Assembly: GCA_022457065.1 (NCBI GenBank)
Contig: JAJGBQ010000001.1
Span: 5,270,001-5,334,000 of the forward strand
Reading direction: 5' to 3'
Source of the DNA: Curvularia sp. ZM96
Taxonomy: Eukaryota > Ascomycota > Dothideomycetes > Pleosporales > Pleosporaceae
DNA length: 64,000 bases
Shown: positions 1 through 11,866 of the stretch, one piece after another
How positions within the stretch are numbered: position 1 is the stretch's first letter
Layout: every line of letters begins with the position of its first letter
The notes under the pieces: generated by a model
What the model was told of the DNA's origin: nothing
Seen by the model: the letters and a program-made list of their open reading frames with translations, nothing else
Databases searched by the model: none
Position numbers and translations under genes: made by a program

Positions 1-607
1 TTTTTTCTCGCTACATATCTTATCACTTTAGAGGGGTTGTTTTCTCTTTCTTCATAGGTCGCCCAAGCGCAACGATATCAGCAAAGGTCATTGCAAATCA
101 TTTCTAGGAACTTCGGGTATCTGCCATTATGAAGTATGATAATAAGATTCGTGCCAAAAATGAACAAAAAAAAAGAGGAAACAGGAGAACAAAGTACTGT
201 ACAAATGCATCGCAGTGCAATGCAACATCCGTCCCAAGACAACGCCTATCCAATCCAGGAGTAAAAGCACTTCGAAAAAGTGCGCCCCGTATGCGTCTCG
301 AAACAGTGGCTCGCCCATTTTTAAAAGTGAGTAAAAGTGGCCATGCAAGAAATCATGTGACAAAGGGAAGAGTCGGATAGACAGGACACGAAAGCTCAAA
401 ACGAGCTTTCAATCACCAATCCCACTCTACGCCAGGCACCCTGAACCCATTTGAACTTCCAAATCAAGCAGTCCTTAAGACTTGCTTGTCTAACGCCGTG
501 AAATGTTTGTGTGTATCTCCAGAATAATCGTTTGTGTATCACCCCACCTCTTCATCGTGCTGTCGTAGTTGTCGTAATCGTTCCGGTGCTGTTACGGCCC
601 GTCCACC
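1..607. other. Gene-free left edge, 3' flank of the NIMA kinase
   Basis: No credible coding sequence is visible. Short open frames on both strands here lack conserved motifs and overlap one another. The stretch most likely holds the 3' UTR and terminator of the kinase gene that ends at 608 on the minus strand, plus part of whatever lies left of the window. Confidence 0.5.
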
Positions 608-3010
608 CTATAGGACTACCCGCTTGCTGCGGACAATGAAGGGAGATGGCATATCAGTCTCGGTGTTGGGATCCCATACTGCAGGTGAGCCGATACCAGC
701 GCTTCGCTGCTTGGCTGGGCTTCTCCGTCCGCCGTAACCAAAGCCCTTCTTTGCGCCACTCTCGTCTTCACTCATAGTCTGCGTGGGAATACCACGTGCT
801 TGCTGGAGCTCAACAAGCGTACGGCCTTGTACGCCGCTGTTGTTGCGCATAGCTTGGGCGCGGAATGCTTCGTTGCCCTTCTTTGACGGGAGGCCAGTAA
901 ACGGTACCGCCTTGGTGGTAGCACCCGCCTTGCGTGGCGATGTCGATGCATGATCAGTTGACTTGGCCTTTGGTCGAGATGGGGAAGCTGCAACAATGGG
1001 AACTGCAGAAACTGGTCGAGGCTTAGTGGTCCTGGGACCAAGAAGGTTCGGTGCGCTTCCGAGACGTGCGTTCGCCTTGAGTAGCGGAGCCTGGGCATTC
1101 GCAAGTACCTTGAAAGGATCATCCGTTCGAGGTCGGCTACCAGAGGCACTTCGAGCTCGTGTGGGCGATGGCAAAACTGGGAGGTCATCGTCGTCATCAA
1201 AGTCACCATTCCACTCTGCCTCTGTTGGTGATGGAGGAACGTCAGCTTCCCACTTCTTTGCACCTTCCTTGGCGGCAGCGAAAATGTTTAGTTTGGGCTG
1301 AACGTTGCGACGGGGAGAAAGCGAGAGACCCTTGAGGGAGACCGGTGCTGGTGAAGGCTCGGCCATCTGTACATCCATGGGCGAGTTTGGAGCTTGCGTG
1401 GACGAGGGCTGGTTGAACATAGTACGAGCGCGTGCAAGGGGACCGCGAGATGGGCGCTTCGCTTTCGGCTTGGCTGCAATAGTGGCATCTTCAGCAGTGT
1501 CGTCGAGAGACAGCGACGATAGGTCTGTTCCACTCGCGAAATCGGAGTCTGTGTTAAGCGTGCTTGTCGAACTGGTTGCAGTAGAAACCTCAGCATCGGT
1601 TGGGAACAGGGCGGCTGATGGCATGGTTGCCGACGTGGTGGGAGTGTTGGATCGAGGAGCGAGCTTTGGAGAAGTGCTGAGGCGGTTAGGATACATCTTT
1701 AGAGCGCGCTCTACACGCCTGTTCACTTCGCTCTCGAAGGTCGCCTGAAGAAGGGCAAGCTCTTTCTGAACGCGTTGCTCAGTCTGTAGCTTGATTTGTC
1801 GCTCAATCTCCAGCTGAGCCTTGACTTCCCACTCTCTGCGCAGCTGGTCGTCGAGTTCCTTGCGGATCCGGGAGATGGCCTCGCTGGCTTCCTTTTCGCG
1901 CTTCGCAGTAAGCATTCTCTGCTCACGTAGGTCCTGGCCAAGTTTGACCACTTCCTGCTCTTTGCGCATGAGCTTGACAATGGGCAAGTTCAAGAGCGCT
2001 GCGGTGTCTGGACGCTGGTCGGGTGTGGTGTTGAGACAGCTAGCAATGACTTTTCGGAGCTCGTTCGAGTAGCAGGCAGGTATGTCGGGGTAGCGTCCCA
2101 GCTTGATCTTTGAGATGAGTTCGAAGTGAGTTTTGGCGTTGAAAGGAGGTGACTTTGTGCACATCTCATATATGATGCAGCCCAATGCCCAGATGTCCGA
2201 GTGCGGTCCATACTGCTCGGCCTTGCAGATTTCAGGTGACATGTAGAACGGAGTGCCGACATATGTAGATGCAAAGTCGTGGGACTGAAGGATCTTGGAG
2301 AGACCAAAGTCGCCAAGCTTCACCGAGTTGTCGTCGCCGAGGAAGACTGGTGCTGTTAGTAAATACAGCCAAACACAAGCACAATGGTCGGGTACTGACT
2401 GTTCTCAGGCTTAAGGTCCCGATGAAGGATCATGGGTTTCCGCGGGTCACGAACAGGCTTGACATTGCCCATGAGACCCATAACATTACGGCCAGCCGCA
2501 GGCGGATCTTCACCATAGTGGCAGCGGTAGAGGGCACTGACAATCTGGCTGAAGATGCTCCAGATGAATTCCTCTTCACACATTTGGTTCTTGTTTTTCA
2601 GGTCCCGAATGACACGTCCCAGGTCGCCATTTCCGCAGTACTCCATGTAGAGGTGAAGGTCTTGGGATGCCTTGATGTGGTCGCGTTCGAAGTAGGCGAC
2701 AATGTTTGGGTGTCGGAGTTCCTTCAGGATGGAAAGCTCGGCCTGCAGCTGTTCGCGCTCCTTCTGGGACATTTTGAGGTAGCTGATCTCTTTGCGGCAC
2801 AGGATCTATTTGGCGGTCAGCAGGCGCCTAGCGTCAACATGTGCAGGTATTGCGTACGTAGCCGTCCGACTTGCGCTTGACCTTGCGGATAACTCCAAAG
2901 GAGCCATGGCCTAGGCATTGTTAGCATGTGCGAGGCGTTTACGTGTGTTAGTGGGCAACTGCATGCGTACCGATCTTTTCAAGGACGTCGTACTTGTCTT
3001 CCTCGGGCAT
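608..3010 (-). CDS. nimA: NIMA/Nek-type mitotic Ser/Thr protein kinase
   Basis: Four exons (3010-2971, 2910-2858, 2805-2401, 2347-608) with introns of 60, 52 and 53 bp give 745 aa, close to the ~700 aa of Aspergillus NIMA. The N-terminal kinase domain shows the glycine loop GHGSFGVIRKV, the catalytic HRDLKPEN, the LGDFGLSK metal-binding motif, GTPFYMSPE in the activation segment and the DIWALGC subdomain. The last acceptor was chosen to give PENIFLGDDN, the family form. After the kinase comes a coiled coil (about residues 300-375, rich in K/E/R), then a long disordered, Ser/Pro-rich tail, as in NIMA, where that tail carries coiled-coil and PEST regions. In known fungi NIMA promotes entry into mitosis and acts with Cdk1/cyclin B in nucleus and cytoplasm. 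A Nek paralogue is possible, but filamentous fungi normally have a single one. The start is the first ATG and sits only 14 codons before the glycine loop. Confidence 0.92.
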
Positions 3011-3368
3011 GGTTACGGTATGGCTATTGCGCAAAAGACATACAAGAGGAGGATGCAAAAACAAAAAGAGTAGCAAGCTGCTATGTTAGTAACGGTCGAG
3101 GGCCAGTGACGGAGGAGTGCAGAGGACAACAGGGAGCGGCGGGATAGAAGGCCAGGTTTCTTAGGTGTTTGGTGGCTGTTTACGCTAGCGTCGTCAACCC
3201 AGCAACGCAGCGCACTAGCCTCGCGTTGTGTTGTTGGCCGACCGGGGTGTCCCTTGCAGACAGGCTTATCGATACTAGAAGTACCGATCTCCGCCGCTCG
3301 TCATAACCGGGGCGATTGAGCATGGTGCATTTGAGGCGAGGACGGTATCCTCGACATTTGCCACTGCA

Positions 3369-5368
3369 ATGGATGTCAAGAAAAAGTACGAGATTGAGGC
3401 CGCCCTCGCGACTGAGGCGCAGGCCATCTCGGCGGGCCAGCTCAAGGAAGAGAACCCGCTTGATCTCAGCGATGACTTTAGGGTTTTCTGCGAGGCATGC
3501 CGCCGCGGGGACCTCAAGGTCTGCCAGGAGATGATTTCGACTGGCGTGAACATCAATGCCAGAGATAGGTTTGACTACACGCCTCTGATCTTGGTACGCC
3601 GTTTACCCGTCCCTTTTGCCAATTGACTGAGATGCGCTGACTGCTCAAGGCCAGTCTGTGTGGCCACTACGAAGTTATACGCCTGCTGCTCGAGAATGGC
3701 GCTTTGTGCGAGCGAGACACCTTCCAAGGCGAACGATGTTTGTACAACGCGCTCAACGACCGGATACGAAACCTACTTCTATCCTACGACTATGCCAAAT
3801 CTTCGAATCCCCTACAGCCGCTCGCCGCACACATTACCTCTCTCCTTACGAGGACGGAGCCGAAGACGACGGACATAACCATCACAGCCTATGGACAAGA
3901 GTTCCATCTGCATAAGTTCATCCTCGCGGCGCGATCACCTTACTTTGCAAAGAAGCTCGAGGCTGCGCCCAGTACATCTTTGTGGAAACTGCCCGATACC
4001 ATACCAGCAGAGTCGCTTGGAGTGGCGTTGCAATATTTGTACTTCCAAGAGGTCTCTATCCGGAGAGCGCTATTTGGGCTAAGCGACGAACAAGAGCGGG
4101 TGGTACTGAGCGGCATTGACAAGATAGGCAAGCACCTAGAAATAGAGCGCCTGTTTGAGGATATCACCGAGGTTTCAGACCGACGGTTGTTGCGCCAACG
4201 GCGGGCTGACGAACTAGAACGGGGACGAGATCAACTGGAAGCCTGGTTTAAGAACAACGTCCTTCGGCACAAGAGGGTTGTGGATACCGAAAAGGTGGAC
4301 AGTATACGATGGGATCGCGAAAACTCCATCTTCGCCGATATTCTGCTGCGCGCGGACGAGGATGAAGAGGTTGTTGAGACGGGCCAGTTGTTGGGGCCGC
4401 CAGACTCGTCAACCCCTCCCGTACGAAACACTTCTGGACCCCTATCAGGCATCCCAGTCGGTCCAGGCCTGACACGCTCGCAGTCACCGTCGCGACAGCG
4501 AGCGCCCCGCAAATCGACTGTCTTCCCTGCGCATCGGGCCATGTTGCTGCGCTCCGAGTACTTTCTGACCATGTTCAGCTCCCAATTTAAGGAAGCACAA
4601 GACACGCCTCACTTGCAAATAGTGACGATTGACTGCTCGCCAGCAGTTCTGGAGACTATTTTGGCATTCCTGTACACTGAGCGTGCAGATTTTGGTCTTG
4701 ATATTGCGATTGATGTACTGTTCGCTGCGGACCAGCTCTTCATTGAGAAACTGAAGCAGCGCGCGGCTATCATCATCTCTGCCCTAGGCAATGGTTCAAC
4801 TTCTGCGGTTGAGTCGGATAACCCTCGGGGCGCCACTGATGCTGATGAGGCTGTTGATATCTACGAAGTCATTCGGGCAGGCTGGGATACTCGCGTACAG
4901 CGTCTGGAAGAGTTTGCAGCACGCTACATTGCCTATCGCCTGGAACACTACATTGACCAGCCAGAATTTGCTGAGCTAGTGCAGGAATCCGCAAACCGCG
5001 TCAAAGCCCGCCAGGAAACGGACACTGTTGAACTTGTTGACGACATCCGGTACTACCTCTCTGAACGCTTCAGGCTTCGTTTTGAAGAGAGTGGCTTGGA
5101 CGAGATGATGGACGAGAATGCAGCAAACAAGACAGCTGAAGGTGATCTCGCAGATGCAATAGACGATCTCGCACTAGACGATGCTGGACCGGAAAAAGCA
5201 CAGCAGAATGGAGGCATTGCATTGCTGGAGCAACCAATCACTACTGGTATCATCAGAAACCTTGACGGCGAGGAAGTTGGCGACGAGTTTGCACAGGATG
5301 CAATGAACTATCAGATTCTGCTGGGGAAAATAGATAGTCTGCTAGAAAGGCTCAATCTAGACGCGTAG
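3369..5368 (+). CDS. Ankyrin-repeat and double BTB/POZ domain protein
   Basis: Two exons (3369-3593, 3650-5368; 56-bp intron) give 647 aa. The N-terminus carries ankyrin-type sequence (FRVFCEACRRGDLKVCQEM, then ARDRFDYTPLILASLCGHYE) around residues 35-95. Two BTB/POZ domains follow: one near residue 150 (ITITAYGQEFHLHKFILAAR) and one near residue 365 (FPAHRAMLLRSEYF, then an IDCSP...LAFLYTE strand/helix). The arrangement ankyrin-BTB-BTB matches fission-yeast Btb3-type proteins, which act as Cullin-3 substrate adaptors. The inferred role is therefore recruitment of a substrate to a CUL3 ubiquitin ligase; the substrate cannot be told. It is divergent from the NIMA gene, with starts 358 bp apart. 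The middle of the protein (near residues 310-360) is Ser/Pro-rich and probably disordered. Confidence 0.85.
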
Positions 5369-5688
5369 GCGGCGGGGCCAAACGCTATCAATCGTGTAGT
5401 CAACATTCTTCTTTATCTCCGATGAACAGCAAGGGTGATGACGATGCATTCAGCTACCGGCATTCCTCGGGCGTGATAAACGGAGTCGTACGCAAAGTCC
5501 TACGCAGTATATCAGGCAGCAAGTGGGGTGACGGTCAATTCTACTTGGACCGGCATTTGTCGGACGTGGTAAAGAGAGGTTGTACGTGAAGCCATCGGCG
5601 GGTGACATCATGAGAGTGGGGTAGCCCCGAATGGCAGCTTCCCCACCAGAGAGCATTGCCAGCTTGACAAATACCCGTTCAGCTCATA

Positions 5689-6709
5689 ATGCGCGCCATT
5701 GCTCAGTCAAGATCGCTTCTTCAATCTACATCTACTCGACTCGTTGCACACAACCTGCGCCGTGCTTCAATTGCTACGCCACGACTTGCACACAGCTTCC
5801 AGAGACCAAGTCCGCGTAAACAACAACCAACCACGCGAACAACACAACCCATTGCCAACATGTCCACCGAATCCACACAGTCGCAGGCATGCTGCAACAC
5901 GCCGGCTGTCGTCAGTCAGGGCTACCAGCCCAAGGGCGACTACATTCAGGTTGATGGCCTGAAAACATGTATGTTCCATTAATGCACCACTACAGCTAGT
6001 ACTAACAGTAGCCTAGACGCAACTGGTCCCAAGGACGCAAAGATGGGTATCCTGGTTGTCTACGACATTTTTGGCTTCTTCAACCAGACCCTGCAAGGAG
6101 CCGACATTCTCGCCTACACGGACAGCCAGAAGTACCAGGTCTTTATGCCGGACTTTTTCGAGGGCAGCCCAGCAGACATCTCCTGGATGCCACCTGATAA
6201 TGAGGAGAAGAAGAAGAAGATGGGCGAATTCTTCCAGACAAAGGCTGCGCCGCCAAAGACGCTGCCGCGTATCCCCAAGATTGTGGACGAGTTGAGCGAG
6301 AAGAATGGCATCGAGAAGTGGGCTATTATTGGCTTCTGTTGGGGCGGAAAGGTATGCTGGTATGATATTACGAACATGGATATGCGCTAACATCAAACAG
6401 ATTGTCAACCTCTCGTCGATGGAGGGCACAAAGTTCAAGGTCGCAGCAGCATGCCACCCTGCTATGGTTGCTGGTGATGACGCGCCTGGCGTCACCATTC
6501 CCTACATCATGCTTCCATCTGGCGACGAGGACAAGGGCGACGTTCAGAAGTGGCAAGAGGGTATCAAGGTTCCGCATGTCGTGGAGTGGTTCCCAGACCA
6601 GATTCACGGCTGGATGGCGGCGCGCAGTGACTTGAGCAAGGAAGAGGTAAAGAAGGGCTACGAGCGCGGATACAAGATGGTGTTGGATTTCTTCCACAAG
6701 CACATGTGA
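5689..6709 (+). CDS. Dienelactone hydrolase family protein (Aim2-like), possible mitochondrial form
   Basis: Three exons (5689-5968, 6017-6351, 6401-6709) with introns of 48 and 49 bp give 307 aa. The alpha/beta-hydrolase core starts at KMGILVVYDIFGF. The nucleophile elbow is GFCWGG (Cys nucleophile, as in dienelactone hydrolase), an Asp region follows MLPSGDEDKGD, and the His is in DQIHGWMAARSD. Two in-frame starts exist. The ATG at 5689 adds a 57-residue leader that is Arg/Ser-rich with almost no acidic residues, like a mitochondrial presequence. The ATG at 5860, in the good context CCAACATGTCC, gives the plain 250-aa cytosolic enzyme. Leaky scanning could give both forms. The substrate is unknown; family members cleave dienelactones and related cyclic esters, and yeast Aim2 has no firm substrate. 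Confidence 0.85.
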
Positions 6710-8614
6710 GTTGAGATATTTGGCGTCTGCTGACGAGAGACTGAGTTTGCTAGGGCTGGCGAGGCGAAGCTCTAGGAAAGTGAGATTTGGTAAGATGTGA
6801 CGAGAATAGTAACGAATCCACAGTTGACACTTCAAATCAATTGCAGTGAGATTTTGTGCGGATGTGATATCTCGCTACGCTTCGATCGGTGAAGCATAGT
6901 GAACAGTTGACGTTATCAACGTTTCACAGTAATCATGGATGGAGAGCTTTTGTGCTTGCTATCGACACCACCCGCGATGTTCGTCTGATGTTACTCAGTG
7001 GCTCGCTGTCAATCGTACAAGTCGTTCCCCATACTACCCCAATCCACGTATAGTGGAGCCCGAAAAGACCACAAAACCACCAATCTCAGCACCCTGCTTA
7101 TCCTAACCCTCTCTCGGTTGGACCGGCACGAACCATGGTATGAAACCGTGTTATCACCACACACAAAAGCCTCAACAACAAAACACCGAGACCCAAAATC
7201 CATCTTCATGTATGCGTCTACTCTTCCATCGAAATTCAGTTGTTTCTCTCCACGACAAACAGCCATGCACAGGCACTTTTGACAGCCCATCGCCCTCTTT
7301 GTCTCTCCAAGCTCGCTGGAAGAACAAAAAAACAAACGAGCCATCTTCGACGCCCATAACAATCAATCATATCAGCCGTCTCGAAAACAGGCGTATTACA
7401 ACGCTTGAAGATGCAGGAAGATCAAACAAGTCGCCGCCACCGCCGCCGCCATCTCCTACGCTACTTCTGGCGCTTTGTTCGACTCAGGAATCTCGATCCG
7501 GCGAGGGTACTCAGGAGGGATGAGTATGATTGTTTTGTGGGACATTGAGGAGTCTATCTCTGTATACGATTGGCGAGAGGGAGAATGGCACCGAGTGAAA
7601 AGAGAGAAGCGTACGACCAAGAGTGAAGTGTATCATTCAATGACACTGGGTCTCTGTCTCCCTCCGCTGGAAGCCGGTAGAGCAGAGGACGCTGAAACGC
7701 GCTGTATACGTCCTACCGCAGTTCTTCTGGCTTCTCAGGATGGATAAATAAAGTCATTGTACGCCCTTTCCTGGCTGTAAGTCTTGCCTACCGACAAACC
7801 TCGCGGTATATCTGCCAACGAGCACTCGAGTCCTTCTCGTAGAGAAATGTGCGTCTCGAGCACGCTTGCGTAGTTGAGCGACATGTAGGGAGGGGAGAAA
7901 GAGGGATGGAGCTAGTAAAGGCAATAAGAAAGGTATGAAGGTATGAAAGACAGGGTGTACATAGAGAGGAGATATAAAAAGTGTGTAGAGAGAGAGGCTA
8001 CTAGTCTAGTCTCGAGGTGTTAGTTTTCAACTTTTCCACAAGGAAGGACTGGAAGATATACAGAGTAGTATCCCCTTTTCGTAACAATACGTAGGGAAGA
8101 AGAAAACGAGGCAGACTGGGAAGACTGGGAGAATGAACCCTAAACTCTAGAGTCTGGATATGGCAGATAAAAGAACGAGCGATAGCGTGTAGGACATCCT
8201 CCATTGCAGAATAATAACAAAGGGGATATATTCAAGAAGCCGCTTCTTCTTCTTCTTACATATCTACAACAACGCTGTATATGCCATATGTATATATGCA
8301 TTTGTACCTTTCCTCTCTCCTCTCCCCTCTCTTCTTTCCATCCTCAACCCTAAATAAAAAATGCTAACAAAAGGAGCGATGTGATGTCACCTGCTCGCCA
8401 GAGCCTCCCAGTATCCAAGAACCGAATACAAAAGAAAACGCCGTTAACAATGCAATGAAAACTAGTTTCCCCAAAGCACAGCCTTTTTTTAAACAACGCT
8501 GACTGGCTGGCTATAAATGACCGTAGATAATGAAATATGTGTCGTTAGATGCAAAATGAAGTCGAAACGAAAGAAAAAAGAAACGAACAAGTATTGCGCT
8601 TACAACACTTGAGC
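6710..8614. other. Long gene-free stretch between convergent genes
   Basis: About 1.9 kb between the 3' ends of the dienelactone hydrolase (+) and the ADAM gene (-). The open frames here are short, mutually overlapping and low in complexity, and none shows a domain motif. The stretch probably contains two 3' UTRs; purine-rich and short polypyrimidine runs (for example around 8240-8350) are present. I see no RNA gene. Confidence 0.5.
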
Positions 8615-11099
8615 CTATGCATATCGCACGCTACTTCTATGTACCGGCGGAGGCATCGGAACGTCTCCGTTTGTGGGCTGGCGGTTCGGTGTCCACGGGC
8701 CTGGTGGAGGTCCATTTGGCGGCGGATATCTATTATTGTTGTACTGACCCATTGGGGGTTGGCCCGTGGGGCCGTTTCTCTTCCGTCTACTGGAGCTGCT
8801 ACCGCCTTGGCTGCTCTGGTAGGGCATGGGGGGCGGCGCAGCAGCAGCGTACTTCTTGAGTCTGGATCGACGACGGTAGGAGCGTAGACAGCAGCAGAAG
8901 ATGCAGAGGAGGAGGGCGCCTCCAACACCTGCGGCGACACCGATGACGAGGGTGAGGTGGCGTTGGATCCAGGTGGTGATTTCTTTGCCGACGGAACCGC
9001 CTTGACAGACACCCTGGGTACTGTTAGTGGTTGTGAAAAATAGAATATAGAATGACTTTACGTACGTTTTGGCAAGTTCCTCCTCCCGTGCAGGCTGTGC
9101 CGTCCAAGAAATTTTGTTGTAGTCCATAGCACCTAGCACCAAACTCTGGGCTTGCACAGCTAAGCATGCAATTGCTGTTGTCACACGCGTACGTATCGTT
9201 GCCCTGAGTATAGCTGCCCATGATAGTCTTGCACTGCATGTCTCTGCTCGTGCACTGACCAGAAGCACACGTAAGACCGTTGCCGCAGTCAGCGCCATCC
9301 TCCTTTGTCTTGTCTTCGGGGCAGTACGGGGAATTGCCAGTGCACGTTTCCTCAGGATCACACACGCCGACTGAACTGCGGCAGACTGTATTAGCCGAGG
9401 CGAATTGGCAGTCGCGGCAGCAGTCTTCGTTGGAATCATCGCACTGGGCATTGTTGATAAACTTGCAGGTTGTTGGGTTGCAGCATTTGTTGTCTTTGCA
9501 GCCAGAGACACCACCGCAATCGCACTCTTCATCGCCCTCGACGATACCGTTGCCGCATGTTGGTCCAGACAGTAGGGTGACATCGCGGTTGTTGGTGAGA
9601 CACTGAGACTTGACACTGTTGCGTCCGAGCGCAGAGCAAATGTTGCCAATCGTGCAGGGGGAAAAGCGCGAGATGCCGTCCTTTGTGGAAGGGTTCATGA
9701 TGAAGCCACCATTGGCATCGCAGCTATCCGCAGTAAAAGGGCAGCATTGTTGGGCATTGACGACGTCCTTGTTGGCGCATGTTGACGATGTGCAGTCGTG
9801 TACGGCACCGTAGGTATGGCCTGTTTCGTGGGCAATGACTTCCCATTCGTTGTCGGTCCTGATGACTACGTTGGCACCCGCAACTGTTTCACCCGGACTA
9901 CCCGTGTTATCTTGGGAGCCCTGAGTGCAGGCCTGTCCCAGCCACGCGAGTCCAACGGCGGATCCAGTGTTGCAGGTCGATAGAAGGGTCCAGTGAGAAT
10001 AGCTGTCGCTTTGCTGTCCTCTCCACTTGGAGAATTGGTTCAAACGGTCTTGGATTGAGATGCTGTTGCTGCAGGCTTGGTTCCAGGGTGTTGCTTGTTG
10101 CTGCTGTGTGGGGCAGTCCGCCTCGGTAATGAGGAGGTTGGCGACACCAAGGGAGATGTTGAAGGAGCTCTCGAAGACCTCGGAAGCTGCGTTCATGGCA
10201 TCCATGATGTTGGACTGGGTTTTGTTCTTGTCGCCGTTAAAGGACGTCACGTAGGTGCAGTCGGCAGCTACGCCTACCAGCGCGACCTTGCGCGTACTGG
10301 GGCATCCGGCGGTTTTGCCAATGGTAGACGAGAGATCAACACCGGCACCATTGCCTCCGGGCTGGAGGTCGTCCTGTCGCTTGAACATGGATGAGATGAG
10401 AGACGGCGACATGGCCGAGGCCTCGTCTCGCGCGCGCATGCTCGCATATACGGGATGGTGTTCCTGGGTGTTGAAAACAAGGTCGTCCGAAGGGCATCCG
10501 ACTTCTTTTGCTCTCTTTTTCAGTTCCATGTTTTCGCCCGAAAAGCGGCCCTTTCCCATATCCGAGTCGCGGAAGACAACCATGAACTCCTTGTCGCGCA
10601 TGTCGACATCAGGGTCCTCGGACAGGCGCGTGGCCTTGTAGCTGGATGCGGTTTTGACATGGTGGTGGTCGTGGTTGACAGAAAAGGTTCCTTCGAATAG
10701 TGGTTCCAGGCCGTCCTCGCGTAAGCCAATGCGCGCCCATCCGACATTGTCCCATCGGTTGCCCCTCTTGAGCCAGGTCTTGCCTTTGTAAACCTTGTGC
10801 TGCAGGCGGTCTATGGGCTCTGAGCGGGCTATGGAGCCGTCGGCGTTGAGATGTGTGATGCGGCCACCCTCGACAAACAAGTCGTGGTTCGGCTCGAGGC
10901 TGAGGCGGATGCGTTGGCCCGACACGTCAAATGCCAGGTCAAAGGAGGACACGGCAGTCACACGGTGTGTTTGGGTGAGGATGTCGGCATTCTTGACGCG
11001 CGCAATGCGTTGCAGTGGTTCACGGGCGTGGGAGGCAGCGGTTGCTACGGTGGCAAGGCCAATGACGAGGGCAGTCTGGAGACTGCCAAAGAGGCGCAT
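8615..11099 (-). CDS. ADAM-type membrane zinc metalloprotease (disintegrin/reprolysin)
   Basis: Two exons (11099-9066, 9013-8615; 52-bp intron) give 810 aa. In order: a signal peptide (about residues 1-21), a prodomain ending near a dibasic site (MFKRQDD, about 240), a reprolysin catalytic domain with the complete zinc signature HETGHTYGAVHD (about 424-435), and a Cys-rich disintegrin domain (CGNGIVEGDEECDCGG onward, about 515-600). A Cys-rich segment, one transmembrane helix (about 700-720) and a cytosolic tail rich in Pro, Gly and Asn (PPPMPYQSSQGG, GPPPGPWTPN) follow. The splice was set to give TCQNGVCQGG, which preserves the Cys pattern. Filamentous fungi carry one or two ADAM genes related to Aspergillus ADM-A/ADM-B; their substrates are unknown. 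All catalytic residues are present, so an active sheddase at the cell surface is the likely role. Confidence 0.92.
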
Positions 11100-11866
11100 T
11101 CTCAGGTTGGGTGGCGGTGCTCTCCGTCCAGGAGATGGGGCCAGAAAGGGGATTGCAGAGGAAGGGGACGCGGACAGCCAAATACTAACAGCGCGCAGCG
11201 AGAGACATGGGTAGGCTAGAGGCCGTCGGAAGAGTATATGGGCAACGAGAGGCTAGCAAGAGGCAAAAAGGGCTATTACAGAGCAAGCGGACGAGTGCTG
11301 GAGAGTCGTAATCGTCGTGCACAGCCCCCTGCCAGCCTCTAGCTTGGCGGCCGGGTAGCGGAAGCAAGAGGGGGCCTGGGCGCGACGCGGATGAAACTTT
11401 GGCCCTCTGCTCACCCACGCCCACGTGAGGCCCACGACGCCTGCGCTGCTATACGCCCGCGTGCGGCTCAGTGGTTGTGCTACACCGGACAGCTCCCGTC
11501 GTCGTTGCCAGCAGCTGAGGCGGCCGAAGGGGACACGGAGAGGCGAGGAGGGGTGCCATGGCACCGTCAGTCCTGTCGTGCAGCACCACCAAGCCCTCTG
11601 ACATGGATCCATGCGACGTATAACAAGCGCCCAAACACCTTAGTTCTCCTGCTACAGCGCAAGCGTCTCATGGCCCCAACGCCTGTACTTGGCGCCTCTC
11701 ACAAATCAGACCAGACCGAACCATTTGCTGACTTGGTTGTCGCTACATACATACATACATACATACATGCATACATACAATAACATAGACCTGCATTATT
11801 GATCCCCCCAACCGAGTCTCCGGACGGTTGCCCTCCCAACCAGCTCCCAGCCGTTCATGGCGCCCG
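11100..11866. other. Intergenic: ADAM promoter and acetyl-CoA synthetase 3' flank
   Basis: 767 bp with no supported gene. A tetranucleotide microsatellite lies at 11744-11779. Open frames on both strands here are GC-driven and lack motifs. Confidence 0.5.
11744..11779. repeat. (ATAC)n microsatellite
   Basis: About nine units of the tetranucleotide CATA/ATAC, with one G interruption, lie just past the 3' end of the acetyl-CoA synthetase gene. It is likely to vary in length between strains. Confidence 0.9.
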
